The notes under the pieces were generated by a model. It was not told the origin of the DNA and ran no database searches. It saw only the letters and a program-made list of their open reading frames with translations. From Henckelia pumila (lineage: Eukaryota; Streptophyta; Magnoliopsida; Lamiales; Gesneriaceae), in contig NC_133120.1 in the NCBI RefSeq assembly GCF_033568475.1, positions 90,414,151-90,478,150 of the forward strand: a stretch of DNA of 64,000 nt, written 5' to 3'. Positions within the stretch are counted from its first letter, which is position 1; each line of letters opens with the position of its first letter. This document shows positions 21,961 to 33,325 of the stretch, piece by piece. Made by a program: the position numbers and the translations under genes.

Positions 21961-22560
21961 GTATGTCGCTGATCAATAGCTTCACATTTCACCGTTGTGA
22001 CTTTTACATATATGGTCAGTGAAAATGTCAAGAATAATTCTCTAGGATAGTTGGTGGATAATTTGGAGGGGTGTGCTGAAATTGCAGTGATTCAATCATT
22101 TATAGATGAAACAATAACATATATTGCAGTATATAATACTACCCCCAAATACCACAATGATTTTAATCTTTGATAATAATGGGCCTCAGACATCTATGGA
22201 CAAACTATCCCCTGTTGTTAGAAAAATAAACAATCTAATAGTTGCGTCCAAGTTTTGTTGCAAATATTTTTAGAGAGGAGACAGTGGAAAGTCTCGGAGA
22301 TGGAATTGAATATTATTATGTAATTGAACTGATTAGATTTTTTGATTAGATATAATGACAAATTTTGTCTAGCTTCACTCTTGTTTGAATTATAATTAGT
22401 TCAAGAATATTGTGGTGTAAAAAGAATTTAAGAAACAAATGTTTTTTAGCATTATTTTTTTTGTCATATTTAGTTAAAAACATAATGTGTTCATTTGTAG
22501 TTATTAAAAAAAATTTATTATGTTTTTTTATTATTTTATTTAAAATGAATTGTGGTAGTT

Positions 22561-22917
22561 ATGGGTTAAGGGACTAAGGGAATTTTAGAGACAAAAATTG
22601 GTATGACATAACTTGTATGTCTATGACTATCTATGCGACTATGTCTCAAATTTAATAATATAGAAAAGATATTGTCATTTTGAGTTATTATAATACAGAA
22701 GGACAAGAATACCTTTCGACAATTTTTCAGATATACATACAAAAAAAATATATCACCTTAATACTATAACTAAATTTTGATATATGTTTATACACTTTTT
22801 TTAATAGTTCTTTATAATGTTTTTTTTTTGTTTAGATGAAATATTGTTAAAATAAGTTCTTTTTCAGAAAAAATCAAGCAATATATTATAAATTTGTGAA
22901 AATTTTTAAATCTATTG

Positions 22918-22952
<35 letters not shown>
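22561..22952. other. AT-rich flank ending in a (TA)n run
   Basis: No gene. A (TA)n microsatellite at about 22919-22952 leads into the next MITE. Confidence 0.5.
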
Positions 22953-22956
<4 letters not shown>

Positions 22957-23126
22957 TTTTACTATGCTACCCACCTATCATGCCCACCAATCATGTCCAC
23001 CAATGATGTGGCACTATTCTATTGAACCTACAATTTATCACATCTTTATTACATCCAATAGAATAATGACACATCATTGGTGAGCATGGTGGTGGGCATG
23101 ATAGGTGGGCAGCATAGTAAAACTCT
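22953..23126. mobile_element. 174-bp foldback MITE in a TA tract
   Basis: The ends AGAGTTTTACTATGCTACCC and the complement of AGAGTTTTACTATGCTGCCC continue as near-perfect arms through CACCTATCATGCCCACCA and CCAATGATGTG. Almost the whole element forms a hairpin. It is embedded in (TA)n on both sides, so a TA target is likely but cannot be proven. Confidence 0.82.
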
Positions 23127-23148
23127 ATATATATATATATATTATGAA

Positions 23149-24589
23149 TGTTGGATTTGCTCATAGTTTTGATATTTGCGAAACTGATCAAGCTAAGTTA
23201 GTGGCAAACTACACGCGCTCAACTAGGAGAATCAAAGAAGAAATGGTCAAATCGCGAAGCTAAACTGAATACATCAACTGAGTTGACTTTGACCAAAAGC
23301 AAAACCGAAGACCATCTAGCTATCAAGTTGTATTAGAGTAGTCGAGTAAATAAACTACATTTAGTTTACGAAGATAAACTGAACAAGTTTTTCTAAACCC
23401 AAGCTGCTCTTAGCTAAAACTGCACTTCTACAGTTAAGCCAAATTGTATTAAAGATCAACCAAAGTCTATCCAAATGCTCAACTGGATCATCTATCAAAC
23501 TGATTGATTTCTTGATCACTCTAACCCTTATGGATAAAGTCAAACGTACAAGATCAAACGCCGCATAATCAGAATACATCAGTGTACGATCTTGTCAGGG
23601 AACGTCTGCGGAAAAGACAAGCTAACGACATTTGATTTTAATGCAAAAGAGCCGTTGTTCGCCCAGTATAAATACCCATCACCAGCAAACTTGGAGATCA
23701 TCCGGCTTCTTAATAAATACTCTCACTATCAGAGGCAGTGGCGGAGCCACACTTATATTCACCCGGGCTTTAGCCCGGATGGGATATATTTTTTCTTTAA
23801 TTTTATATATATTAAATTCAAAAAAATTTGAAATAATTTGATATTAGCCCAGGTAATTAAATTTATAATATTGAATGATTCAAGAGCTAAAAATTCTAGC
23901 CGGGATAGATTGAATTTTTTGGCTCCGCCATTGATCAGAGGTAAAATGAACACCTTCAGTTTACCCACGTACAATCAGTATGAACGAAAAGCTTATTTAA
24001 AATCATATTCAAAGAGCCGAATAACATAAGCACGCACATCTGTGTATTGAAGATCATATTATGCTAAGTGTTGAGTTGTAACACGAGTGTTGTTGTATTT
24101 GTAATTCAAGTGTTATCAGTTGAAGTGCTGCAAACTTCGTTGTAACAAAAAGCAGCCGTGAACTGTGTTCTTAAGTTTTCTAAGAGTTTTGGGATACGTA
24201 GTATGTGTAAGTCCTAATCTTGGAGTGGTTGTTACAAGTTTATTGTAATAGTCAAAGTTTTCTAGAATGAATCCTTCCGAGGTGGAAGAAGGGGTGACGT
24301 AAGAGTCTTTTAAATCTCCGAATATCCGTAAACAAACCTTCACGTCACTTTACTTTCAGTTTATCACTCTCACACACAGTCCATCGAATTACAAGTTTAA
24401 TCTGTTATTTGACCTCATTCCACACTTATTTAGTTGGTCGATTGACATCGACACACGAGAAGAAGTGGTTCAGTTGACCATAACCTCAACTAAAAATTAT
24501 TATCGAAGAATTCAGAATTAACTGTTACAGCGTCACTCACTGCCTTAGTGAAAGCAGTTTACTAACACCCCCAGAACCCGATCCTAACA
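23149..24589 (+). mobile_element. Solo LTR with target duplication
   Basis: The 1,441-bp segment begins TGTTGGATTTGC, ends CCCGATCCTAACA, and is flanked by the 5-bp duplicate ATGAA (23144-23148, 24590-24594). There is no internal retrotransposon region, so it is an LTR left after recombination between two LTRs. It contains a nested hAT-type MITE (23736-23933). A diverged relative is at 28091-29233. Confidence 0.85.
23736..23933. mobile_element. hAT-type MITE nested in the solo LTR
   Basis: The termini CAGTGGCGGAGCC and the complement of CAATGGCGGAGCC, with an exact 8-bp target duplication ATCAGAGG, define a 198-bp non-coding element. The relative at 28091 lacks it at the homologous site, so it inserted after the two LTRs diverged. 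Confidence 0.9.
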
Positions 24590-24594
24590 ATGAA

Positions 24595-25104
24595 CAATAT
24601 TATTTCGACATTTTTATAATATTATAACAATATTATTAAACCAAGGATATATATTGTTATAATAACTAGTATCTCAACCGTGTGATGCACGTAATGTTAT
24701 TTTATGTAATTAATAATTAATGAGGATAAGTATTTGCATAAATTAGTTATAACTATTGATATGATGTAATAAAAAAAGAACTTTTATTAAACGGTCTTAT
24801 ATGAATCAATTTTATGAGATAAATATCTTATTCGATTCGACTTATAAAGAAAAAGTATTATTTTTAGGCTAAAAGTACTATTTTTATTGAGATAGGGATT
24901 GGGTTGACCCGTCTCATTAATATGAATCTGCAAGATAGTCTTAGAAAATATCTACTAATGTAATAAATAGATTTAAAATTTTAAACATTTGTCTAAATAT
25001 TTTTATATAAAAATATTTATGTCATTTGAGATAACACTAAAATAAGTATATCAATATTTATGGTGAAATTGAATTTTTTTTATCATTGTATTCGATTTTT
25101 TAAT
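24595..25104. other. Intergenic, nothing recognised
   Basis: AT-rich sequence without coding, RNA or mobile-element signature. Confidence 0.4.
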
Positions 25105-25107
25105 TAA

Positions 25108-25303
25108 GACCCCGTTTGGATTTGGTAGACATTTTTTAAAAAAAGCACTTTTTTAACTTATAATTTTTGGCTTTTGAAAAAGCTCTAATTTTGACTTAAA
25201 AAGTGCTTATTTAAGCACTTTTTTGGTCAGCCAAACACTTTATTAAATGAAAATCACTTAAAAAAGTGCTTTTTTGGTCTGGCTTTTGAAACCAAACGGG
25301 GCC
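25108..25303. mobile_element. Tourist-like (PIF/Harbinger) MITE, 196 bp
   Basis: Terminal repeats GACCCCGTTTGG and the complement of GGCCCCGTTTGG, with TAA duplicated at both borders (25105-25107, 25304-25306). The interior repeats AAAAAGTGCTT in both orientations. Confidence 0.9.
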
Positions 25304-25306
25304 TAA

Positions 25307-26460
25307 GTTGAACTGATAATAATAAAAAAGAACAGAAAACATATATTAAAAAGAATTTTTTATTTTAACTATCAAATTTTTAAAGAATGAATAAAAAATT
25401 TTCAAAAATTTAAAATATTCTTGTCATTAATTAGATTATTATATTTTGATTAAAATTCTATAGATGAATAAATTTTGATTAAAAATTTATATTATTTTGA
25501 GAACATGTTAAAAAATATTTATAATAACTTTTCGATTAATATACATAATAATATTATAATTATAAATTTACAAACAATCAATTTACCAAAATTTTGTGAT
25601 GATACTCTTCAACAAAAAGTTAGAAAATGAAATATTATCAAACATTTATTTTATTGATTATAATATTTTAGAAAATAATGAGAATTAAATATATTAATTG
25701 AATGCATAACTAAATTAAAATCATAACCAAAATTAAATTGATATAAACAATTAAATGTAGCTTATGTTTTAGAGGGATGTCAAATTTAATTTTGAATTTA
25801 AAAAAAATTGAAAAGACTTCACATTTAAAGGGTGTTCGAAGAGTTTATAAGCTCTTAAAAATAGCTTGGAGCTTATAAAATGTTTTTTCGAGCAGCTTAT
25901 AAGTTGTCAAAATAAACTGTTTGTTTGGTCATTTGGTGTTCCTAAAAAATAATAAATATAAAACATGGAATGTATCAAAAAATTACTCACCACAAAAAAG
26001 GTAAAGATTAAAAAATAGATTTTATTTACTCTAAAACTCCAAAGACAAAATCATTTAGTTTCGTGACTTCCATTAATTTTTCTGTGTTGAGAGCAGTCTC
26101 TTGAAATCATTACTCCAATCACATCTAGCAAAAAAAATGACAAATATAGGAACTGTCAGATTATCGGTTTGATCTATAAAAAAATAAAAATATTATTGTA
26201 AATATAAAGCTAATAATATTTGTTAAATTCACGACACATGAAAAAACGTACCACAAAAATTCCTTTTCATCTATGATATATGCGTTCGTCAAATTTTTTG
26301 AAGCTTTTAAATTCAAACATCTTTGACGGAAACTATTATCGAAAATCTCTCACACATTTGTTTTATTGAAAATATTGATTTTGTATTTTTTTTGACGTGG
26401 TCTTGTATTTAAATATATTATGTGCAATAATCATGTTTTTAATAGCAAAAATATGACATT
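25307..26460. other. Intergenic with a partial MITE
   Basis: AT-rich. Around 25827-25945 the phrase GGGTGTTCGAAGAGTTTATA and repeated GCTTATAA words resemble the left end of the Harbinger-type MITE at 7005, but no partner end was found. No gene is seen. Confidence 0.4.
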
Positions 26461-26461
26461 T

Positions 26462-26680
26462 AGGGGCTGGCATACCGGATCAAAATACCGAGTTTTCGGC
26501 ATACCGTACCGAAATTTTTTCGATATACAGACATTTTTTCGGTTTACCACATTTTTTTTCAATATTTATACGGTATCAATATAGATTTTTTTCGTACCAA
26601 AATTTTTGAATTTCTGTATCAATATGAATTTTTTTCATACCAATATTTTTGATACGGTATACCGAAAAACCACCCCTTCT
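26462..26680. mobile_element. Probable MITE with ATACCG repeats
   Basis: It starts AGGGGCTGGCATACCGG and ends with the complement of AGGGGTGGTTTTTCGGTAT. Repeated CGGTAT/ATACCG words lie between. The short termini match for ~8 bp only and no target duplication is clear. Confidence 0.4.
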
Positions 26681-26699
26681 TTGAGTATTGACTTTAATT

Positions 26700-27290
26700 T
26701 CTCAAGAACACCATATTTTATAGTTGCATGTATGCGTGTCCCCTGAAAAATCGAGAAAAAGTAAATTATACCGACATTTTTTAGATAAAAAACATATATA
26801 AATCATAAAAAAATTATGTATACGGTATACCTCAACATCCATTGTGGGATCCCTTTTTGTTTTCGTATGGAAGTAGATGGTAACAACGCACTAACCTTAG
26901 TTTTAGCGCTCGATGTCAGTTTGAATGATTTAGTTAACGGATAACTTTAAACAAATGTGCCATTTGGTTTGCAATTGAGTGGTGGTTGTTTACTAAAATA
27001 TTACATGATAGTTTTTGCATGTTAACTTTATTTATACATTCGGTGTCTTCAAATTCATATTGGAAATTTTATGTGTTTATGTTAAGTTTTTGAGTTTTAA
27101 ATTATGGAAAGAAATTAAGCTTTTGGGTTTTCGAATTTTAATGGTGGAATTTTAATTTTTTTGGAAAGAAAAGATTATGAAATGAATGCTGAACTTATAG
27201 GATATATATTTTTTTTAAAATATTCTTGTATGTATTTTAATCTTAAGTGTCCTTTTTAAGCGGTGGTTTTTTTTAAAAAAAAAATTAGGT
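26700..27290. other. Intergenic, nothing recognised
   Basis: AT-rich DNA with no supported feature. Confidence 0.35.
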
Positions 27291-27407
27291 TATATATATA
27301 TATATATATATGAGTGTATATACATACATAGATATCTATATAAAAATACATACAAATATGGCAAGCTAAATTTGGTTAAATATATATCATTTATCGAATA
27401 TTTTGGT

Positions 27408-27446
<39 letters not shown>

Positions 27447-28090
27447 CATAAACATATGGTGAAATAGCAAAGTTTGGATATATATATATATATATATATG
27501 TATATTTAACATTTTCGAGTATTTTGAATTTTTATGACATTTTTTTAATTTTAAAGGTTTTTAATTCAATCAAGAAATTAGAATGATTGATTTTTTGTAT
27601 TTTTTGATAGGTTGTATATTTTGAAAGCCACTATGATGGATTGCATGTATACCTAACTTATGGAATTTTTTGTATGTTTTATTGATAATTATCGATGTTA
27701 TTATATATAGAGTATGAATATATTTTTAAAAAACTACTGGGTATTTGAAAAGTGTTCATATTCAGAATGTTCAGGTATGTAAATTTTTAAAAAATGTAAT
27801 GGTTGGCGGAAATTAAGTGTTGATTTTTTTTTCCAGAATTTTAAAACGAATTTAAATTTATTTGTAAATCAAATATTATAGATTGAATGTTGAACTTATG
27901 ATATTGTTTGTAAATGTTCTGATATGTTAAAGTGTTCAAATATTTAATGATTGAATTCTGAACTTCTGATTTTTTTGTAAATGTTCTCATATGTTAAAGT
28001 GTTCAAATATTTAATGGTTGCCAGAATTTAAGCTTTGGTTTTTTTTTTTTTTTTTTTTTTGTATTTTAGATTTACGGTTATATATATATA
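27290..28090. repeat. TA/ATAC-rich repeat block, first copy
   Basis: Contains (TA)n tracts, the phrase ATACATACAAATATGGCA and the segment GGTTGTATATTTTGAAAGC, all of which recur at 29240-29580. Within 27840-28030 a ~100-bp unit (AATGTTCTNATATGTTAAAG, TGTTCAAATATTTAATG) is present twice. Confidence 0.65.
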
Positions 28091-29233
28091 TAGAGTTTTG
28101 ATAATTGACTCAGATCTAGAAACTTCAGAGATCAACTGATCAAATACCGAACACAAAAGACACTAACTGACCGAAAGTTCTCTAGGCAAAATCAAGAGAT
28201 CAACTGAAACTGATCATCTGTAAATAAAATATAAACTGAATATATCATGAAAAAACAAGTATTATTCATTCATCGGAGCAGTTGAGCAGAGTTCAACTGA
28301 GAGTATGAAGACAACTCGACTTAGTTTATCAGAGATAAACTGGATCAGTTGGGCTTAACTAAAACCTATGCCGATTGAGAATCTGTACAAATCAATCCAA
28401 ATCAAACGGAACTCTTGTGAATAGGTTTTTCCGTACCAGACAAAAGCGCTGAAGGCAGAAATACATCAGCGTACGATGGTGCCAGAGAATGTTGCGAAAA
28501 AGACAAGCTAACGACCAATGATTTGAATTCAAATAGAGTCGTTGTCTGTGGTTGTATAAATATTCACTCATATGATGATTCAAGCATCCGACTCCTTAAG
28601 AATTCTCATATACACATTAAAGGAATCAGACATAAACTGAACGCATTCAGTTTACCCACTCAATTGAGAAAGCAAGCTTATCATCTAAAAGTCAAAGAAC
28701 ACAAGCAAGAACATTCAAGCAGGGAAATATCAATTAGTGCTTAGTGTTGTTTCTCAACAAGAGTTGTATCAGTTGAGGTGCTGCAAACCTCATTGTAACA
28801 ATGAAACAGTCATGAATTGTTCTCTTGAGTGTTTTAGGAGTTTTGGGATAGACAGTGTGTGTAAGTCCTAGTCTTGGAGTGGGCTGTTGCAAGTATATTG
28901 TAATAGTCAAAGTTTTCTTGAGTGAATCCTTCCGATAAGGAAGAAGATGGTGAAATAGGAGTCTTTGAAATCTCCGAAGATCCGTAAACAACCATCCGTG
29001 TTATTTTTCTTCAGTTTACCACAATCACACACAGTTCATTAATATTAAGTTCAATCTATTAATTGACATTATTCCACACAATATAGTTGTTTGTCAATTA
29101 ACATCGACACACAAGAAGGACAAAGATCAGTTGACCAACCTCAACTGAACTCAACTTGAAAGATTTTGAAGTCAACTGCTACACTGATTTTGAGCAAATC
29201 AGTTTACCAGCAACACCGCACTCGATCCTATCA
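28091..29233 (+). mobile_element. Diverged LTR related to the solo LTR at 23149
   Basis: Shared landmarks in the same order include AAAAGACAAGCTAACGAC, TGTAAGTCCTA, GGAGTGG, TATTGTAATAGTCAAAGTTT, GAATCCTTCCGA, CGACACAC and a final CTCGATCCTATCA. The first ~20 bp are replaced by a TA run, so the left border is blurred. It lacks the nested hAT MITE. No internal retrotransposon domain is adjacent; it sits inside a TA-rich block. Confidence 0.75.
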
Positions 29234-29239
29234 TATATA

Positions 29240-29407
29240 CACATACATACGAATGTGGCAAAACTGAAAAATTCGGTAAAATATATATAGATACACATAC
29301 ATACAAATATGGCAAAATTTCAAAATTTAGTAATATATATATCATTTATCGAATATTTCGATTATATTATATACATACATATATACATACATACATACAT
29401 ACATACA

Positions 29408-29440
<33 letters not shown>

Positions 29441-29580
29441 GATAAAATAGAATATATATAACATTTACAGCTATCATGGATGTACAGGAACATTTTTTAA
29501 AATTAGATTGATTGATTTTTTATATTTTTTATAGGTTGTATATTTTGAAAGCAAATATTATGGATTGTATCCCAAACAAA
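29240..29580. repeat. TA/ATAC-rich repeat block, second copy
   Basis: Repeats the phrases listed for 27290-27660 (ATACATACAAATATGGCA, ATCATTTATCGAATATTT, GGTTGTATATTTTGAAAGC) and contains a (CATA)n microsatellite at about 29380-29438. Confidence 0.7.
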
Positions 29581-29632
29581 TTAGAACAAATAAATAAATA
29601 AATAAACAGATTGTATCCCGTTGACTATGTCA

Positions 29633-30026
29633 GGGGCAAAATCCTCTGCTACACTTGGTGCTACAAACCGTGCTACATTTGCTAAAAAAAATCCCGTTTG
29701 CACAAATTATTAAAAATTAAATTCATTAAACAACATGGATGAACAAAATATAATTAATCATTGATAAAATTTTCGATTCACCTATTTTTTCAATTAAAAA
29801 AATCATCAATAAATTGTTTTACTCATTTATCGTGGTTGAGACACAATTTATTGCCTATTTTAATTGAAAAAATAGGTGAATCGAAAATTTTATCAATGAT
29901 TAATTATATTTTGTTCATCCATGTTGTTTAGTGAATTTAATTTTTAATAATTTGTGCAAACGGGTTTTTTTTTTAGCAAATTGTAGCACAGTTTGTAGCA
30001 CCAAGTGTAGCAAAGGATTTCGTCTC
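29633..30026. mobile_element. 394-bp near-perfect foldback element
   Basis: The left arm starts GGGGCAAAATCCTCTGCTAC; the right arm is the complement of GAGACGAAATCCTTTGCTAC. The arms remain nearly identical for ~180 bp, leaving a loop of only a few dozen bases. A 9-bp target duplication ACTATGTCA is exact on both sides (29624-29632, 30027-30035), which fits the Mutator superfamily. There is no ORF. Confidence 0.9.
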
Positions 30027-30035
30027 ACTATGTCA

Positions 30036-30938
30036 TATATAAAAGTTTTTGTCTAAATTATATCCATAATTTTCAAAATTCATTGTTTTAGTATGTATGT
30101 ATATGTATATATATATATAATGTGTGTGTATATATATATATATATCATTTATTGAAGATTTTTAATATATATGGTAATTTTTCGAAATTTGATTTGAAGC
30201 AAATTTTTTGGCAAATTTATCTCCATTAAAAATTGTTTATATTGTTATTTATTAAATTTTTCCATTTTTAGCATAAGTCATTTATGAATCAAATTTAAAT
30301 ATATATATATATATATATATATAGAATTAAATAAATTTTATTTCTGTTTTTAGCAAAAAAAAATTTGGTGAGATTTTACTATATATGGCAACAAATCGGC
30401 TTTTATATATAATATGATAGATATAGATATAGATTTATTTTTGGTAGAATTTTGGATTATTTTTGTATTTTATATTTGACATAAACAAATTAATGATTGT
30501 AGTTTATATTTGACATAAACAAAATTTTGATGTTCCAAATTGAACATCAGCACAGTTTTATGGGAGTTTTATTTATGAAAAATATTTTATTCTCAAATAA
30601 AATAAAAATTTTCTTTTACTATATCATGCCATTTTCTAAAAATATGTCTAACTAAGATTGAAATTATATTTATTGCGAGATACAAGATTAATACTTTTTA
30701 GTAAATGATATTATTAATTAATAGATTTCATGCATGATTAATACTTTTTAGTAAATTAAATTAAATTATTAATTAATATAGTATTGATTTTTTTCGAATT
30801 GTTTAGCTCCGATTATATGAAAGGCTATATTACGTACATAATAGTAAGGTTATACACATATATATATATGTATATGTATAAACATATCAACCAAAGTATT
30901 ATTGTTGATACATAAAGACTGTATCTTAAGTTGTCTCC
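30036..30938. other. TA-rich upstream region of the PMEI gene
   Basis: Contains (TA)n runs (for example near 30298-30323) and the duplicated phrase ATTAATACTTTTTAGTAAAT (about 30688 and 30736). No other gene. The promoter of the following gene must lie here, but no single TATA box can be picked out from the TA-rich background. Confidence 0.45.
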
Positions 30939-31472
30939 ATGAAATTAATGATGTCCTACATTCTTCTATTATGGATGTTTTTTTTCAACAGCGGGTTAAT
31001 TTTTATGTGCAGTGCCACCTTAATCAACGATGTTTGTGTTCAAACCCGTGATCCAAATTTTTGCAATAGAGTTTTGGAGTTCGATCCTCGTACTAAATCA
31101 GCGGATCTCTACACGCTAGGAGCGGTAACAATAGATCTAGCTACACAACATGCTGCAACCACCTTAACCAAAATCAACGACTTGCAGATGCATTCCAAAC
31201 CACCAAATCGACGACGTTTATATATGTGTGGTCAATATTACGAAAATGCTTTGAACTCTCTCAGATATGCGCTAGATTATTTGAGAAGCAAACGCTATGT
31301 AAGTCTTGTTGATATGGCAAGGAGTTGCTCTGTTGATGGTTTTGAATGTGAATATTCTTTCAAACAAGGGCCAGCTATCATATCTCCTCTCACCGATAAC
31401 AATAATAAAATGGAAAGTTTTGGTGAGACGATAGCAGTTATTTCTCATATGCTCCAACAAGGAAAATTATAG
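30939..31472 (+). CDS. Pectinesterase/invertase inhibitor (PMEI-like) protein
   Basis: A single-exon, 177-residue protein. Residues 1-26 form a hydrophobic signal peptide (SYILLLWMFFFNSGLIFM), predicting secretion to the cell wall or entry to the endomembrane system. The mature part has the PMEI-domain pattern: DVCVQTRDPNFCNRVLEFDP with the first disulfide pair at Cys33 and Cys42, then SADLYTLGAVTIDLAT, MCGQYYENALNSLRYALDYL with Cys97, and a second-pair partner at Cys137. Cys130 is extra. Family members bind and inhibit pectin methylesterases or acid invertases; which target applies cannot be told from sequence. Length is typical of the family. No lesion is seen. The pectinesterase fragments at 12-22 kb are unrelated pseudogenes, not partners. 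Confidence 0.88.
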   Translation: MKLMMSYILLLWMFFFNSGLIFMCSATLINDVCVQTRDPNFCNRVLEFDPRTKSADLYTLGAVTIDLATQHAATTLTKINDLQMHSKPPNRRRLYMCGQYYENALNSLRYALDYLRSKRYVSLVDMARSCSVDGFECEYSFKQGPAIISPLTDNNNKMESFGETIAVISHMLQQGKL

Positions 31473-31709
31473 TGCCATGATTTATATATATATATATATT
31501 GAATTTGTTCAACTTCTCAAATATCATGTATCTTGATGAGAACTTGGTTTCCTAAATAATATATGTGGTTATGTTCTTAAGAATTTCATGCATTCTCACT
31601 TTTTTCAGTATTTCGTATTTTTCCGGTCGTATAACCATCAACCAATACATGTATGCATATATTTACTGTGAGAGACTTTAAGGTAATTAACTTAGTGTCA
31701 TGACATGTT
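31473..31709. other. 3' flank of the PMEI gene
   Basis: AT-rich downstream region with a (TA)n run directly after the stop codon; no distinct polyadenylation site can be fixed. Confidence 0.4.
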
Positions 31710-32006
31710 TCATGGGAAATATAATTTTTTGATTCATTAACTCGGTTATTTTGAGTTTTGATCCATTAAATTTTTAAATTTTGGTTTTGCTACATTGATT
31801 TTAAATTTTCAACTATTTTAATGCAATTGTTAACGTGGCAATTTGATATGTCACCGTTTTCCTATGTCATATATCATCATCTGATGTCACGTTAATAATA
31901 GAATCAAAATAGCAAAAAACTAAAAGTTACTTTACAATAATCAAACTTTGAAAATTTAATAAACAAAAAAAATGGACGAGTTAATCGACAAAAAAATCAT
32001 TTTTTC
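31710..32006. mobile_element. Probable ~300-bp MITE
   Basis: The left end ATAATTTTTTGATTCATTAACTCG-like sequence is mirrored at the right end by CGAGTTAATCGACAAAAAAAT. Further inward ATCAAAATA/TTTTGAT words also mirror each other. Target duplication not established. Confidence 0.5.
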
Positions 32007-32757
32007 TAATTTAATATTAATAAAACCAAAATAGCCATTTTCTCAAGTTACAAACATATTTCTTTTTATTTAATAAAAAAGTAATAAGAACATGTTTAAG
32101 TAAAGTTGTATCTAATCTATAACTAGCATATTCTGGTAATTTTTTTAATTTATTTATATATTTTTCTTTTTAAAATCACTCAATAGATGAAAATTATTAT
32201 AGGAAGCTATGTTTAACCTTTTTTTTTCATCTTATTATATAATTATAGGAAAATTTTTGGATCATGATCATAAAGGATTCACCAAAAAATTTAGTTAAAT
32301 TTTGGACTCTTGTTTTATTAATAATAGTATAAATAATAGTGTCATGACCTTATAAGTAGCTAGATAGGAAATATTTAATAAAACAATAGCCTAAAATATA
32401 AGTAATTTTTGGTGAAGTTTTTCATAATCCCAAATCTTTCTTCTACACATTTTAAAATTTAATAAATAATTTTTTTTACCCAACTTCATGAATTGGGAAA
32501 AATCATTAGAAAGAAATTTAAAAACAAAATATACACAATATATAATATTCATATAATTATTTTACACATACAAAATATATTCATAGTGACTAGTATACAT
32601 AAAACCCTGCAAATTAATTTTATCTCATGAAGCAATCAATTGATATTCATCTAAAAGAACTAATAATTTAAAAATTAAATTTATGGAAAAAAATATTTAT
32701 GAGAAAATTATTTGGATTAAAAAATATTTTTGTTTGATAAATAAAATATTTGATGAA
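32007..32757. other. Intergenic, nothing recognised
   Basis: AT-rich DNA with no supported feature. Confidence 0.35.
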
Positions 32758-32762
32758 GTAAT

Positions 32763-33046
32763 TGTAAGACAGAATGATTGCCGCTCAAATTTTTTTAACC
32801 GCACAGCAGTCAAAGCGCCGTAATTCGATCATTCTATCCAGCAGAAACAATTATTGCATCCCAACAATCTCCCTCTCAATAATTGCACTCCTTGCAATCA
32901 ATGACAATCGAACACATGACCTTGGCTTTGATATAAATTGTAAGATCGAGTGCTTGCCGCTCAAATCTTTTAAACCATACAACAGCCCAAGCATCATGCA
33001 TGATTTGATCGCTATATCCAACAGGGATAATTATTGCACCCCAACG
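32763..33046 (-). mobile_element. Second TRIM retrotransposon, opposite orientation
   Basis: Two LTRs of ~110 bp (32763-32876 and 32939-33046), each running from TGTAAGA to CCCAAC(A/G) on the plus strand, flank a 62-bp interior. The interior contains a degenerate primer-binding region (complement ATTTATATCAAAGCCAAGG). The target duplication is GTAAT on both sides. It belongs to the same family as 11141-11492 (shared GTGCAATAATT and ATTTGAG words), but its LTR lacks an internal ~30-bp block present there. Confidence 0.87.
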
Positions 33047-33051
33047 GTAAT

Positions 33052-33325
33052 TATTATAATTGTTTTTTTTTAACCAAAATAACTTTGTCGTCGTCCTCCT
33101 CCAATTAACTTTACGCACCCCCTTTAATCCTCAAGTCAATTATTCCCAAATCTTGAGAGCCGAATAACTTTACACACATTTTCAAATAATAATAATAATA
33201 TAATAATAAATAACTTTATACATCATCTTTAATCCTTAAGAAATTCAAAAGATCGAGAAATTAAGAGAATAGTCATTTGTTTTGTAATGACTGATCGGAT
33301 CTTTTTTAAGAGATCTTTCTCCCGA
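33052..33325. other. Short intergenic stretch
   Basis: Contains an (AAT)n run near 33190; no gene. Confidence 0.4.

Larger units (their letters stand above)
12944..22560 (+). repeat. Right arm of the inverted duplication, split by a MULE
   Basis: The arm consists of 12944-13124 and 21591-22560; the intervening DNA is the MULE. The order mirrors the left arm on the opposite strand: first pectinesterase exon, the TTTGTTATAT intron, the CTACATGCAG-TTTATAACATG segment, second exon, then the downstream stretch reaching TTTGTCATATTTAGTTAAAA near 22470. The left arm preserves the MULE-free site. Confidence 0.78.

Noticed and set aside
23149-29233. The two related LTRs as the ends of one ~6-kb retrotransposon
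   Set aside because: The left LTR has its own TSD on both sides, the two are strongly diverged, one has a MITE the other lacks, and no gag or pol lies between them.
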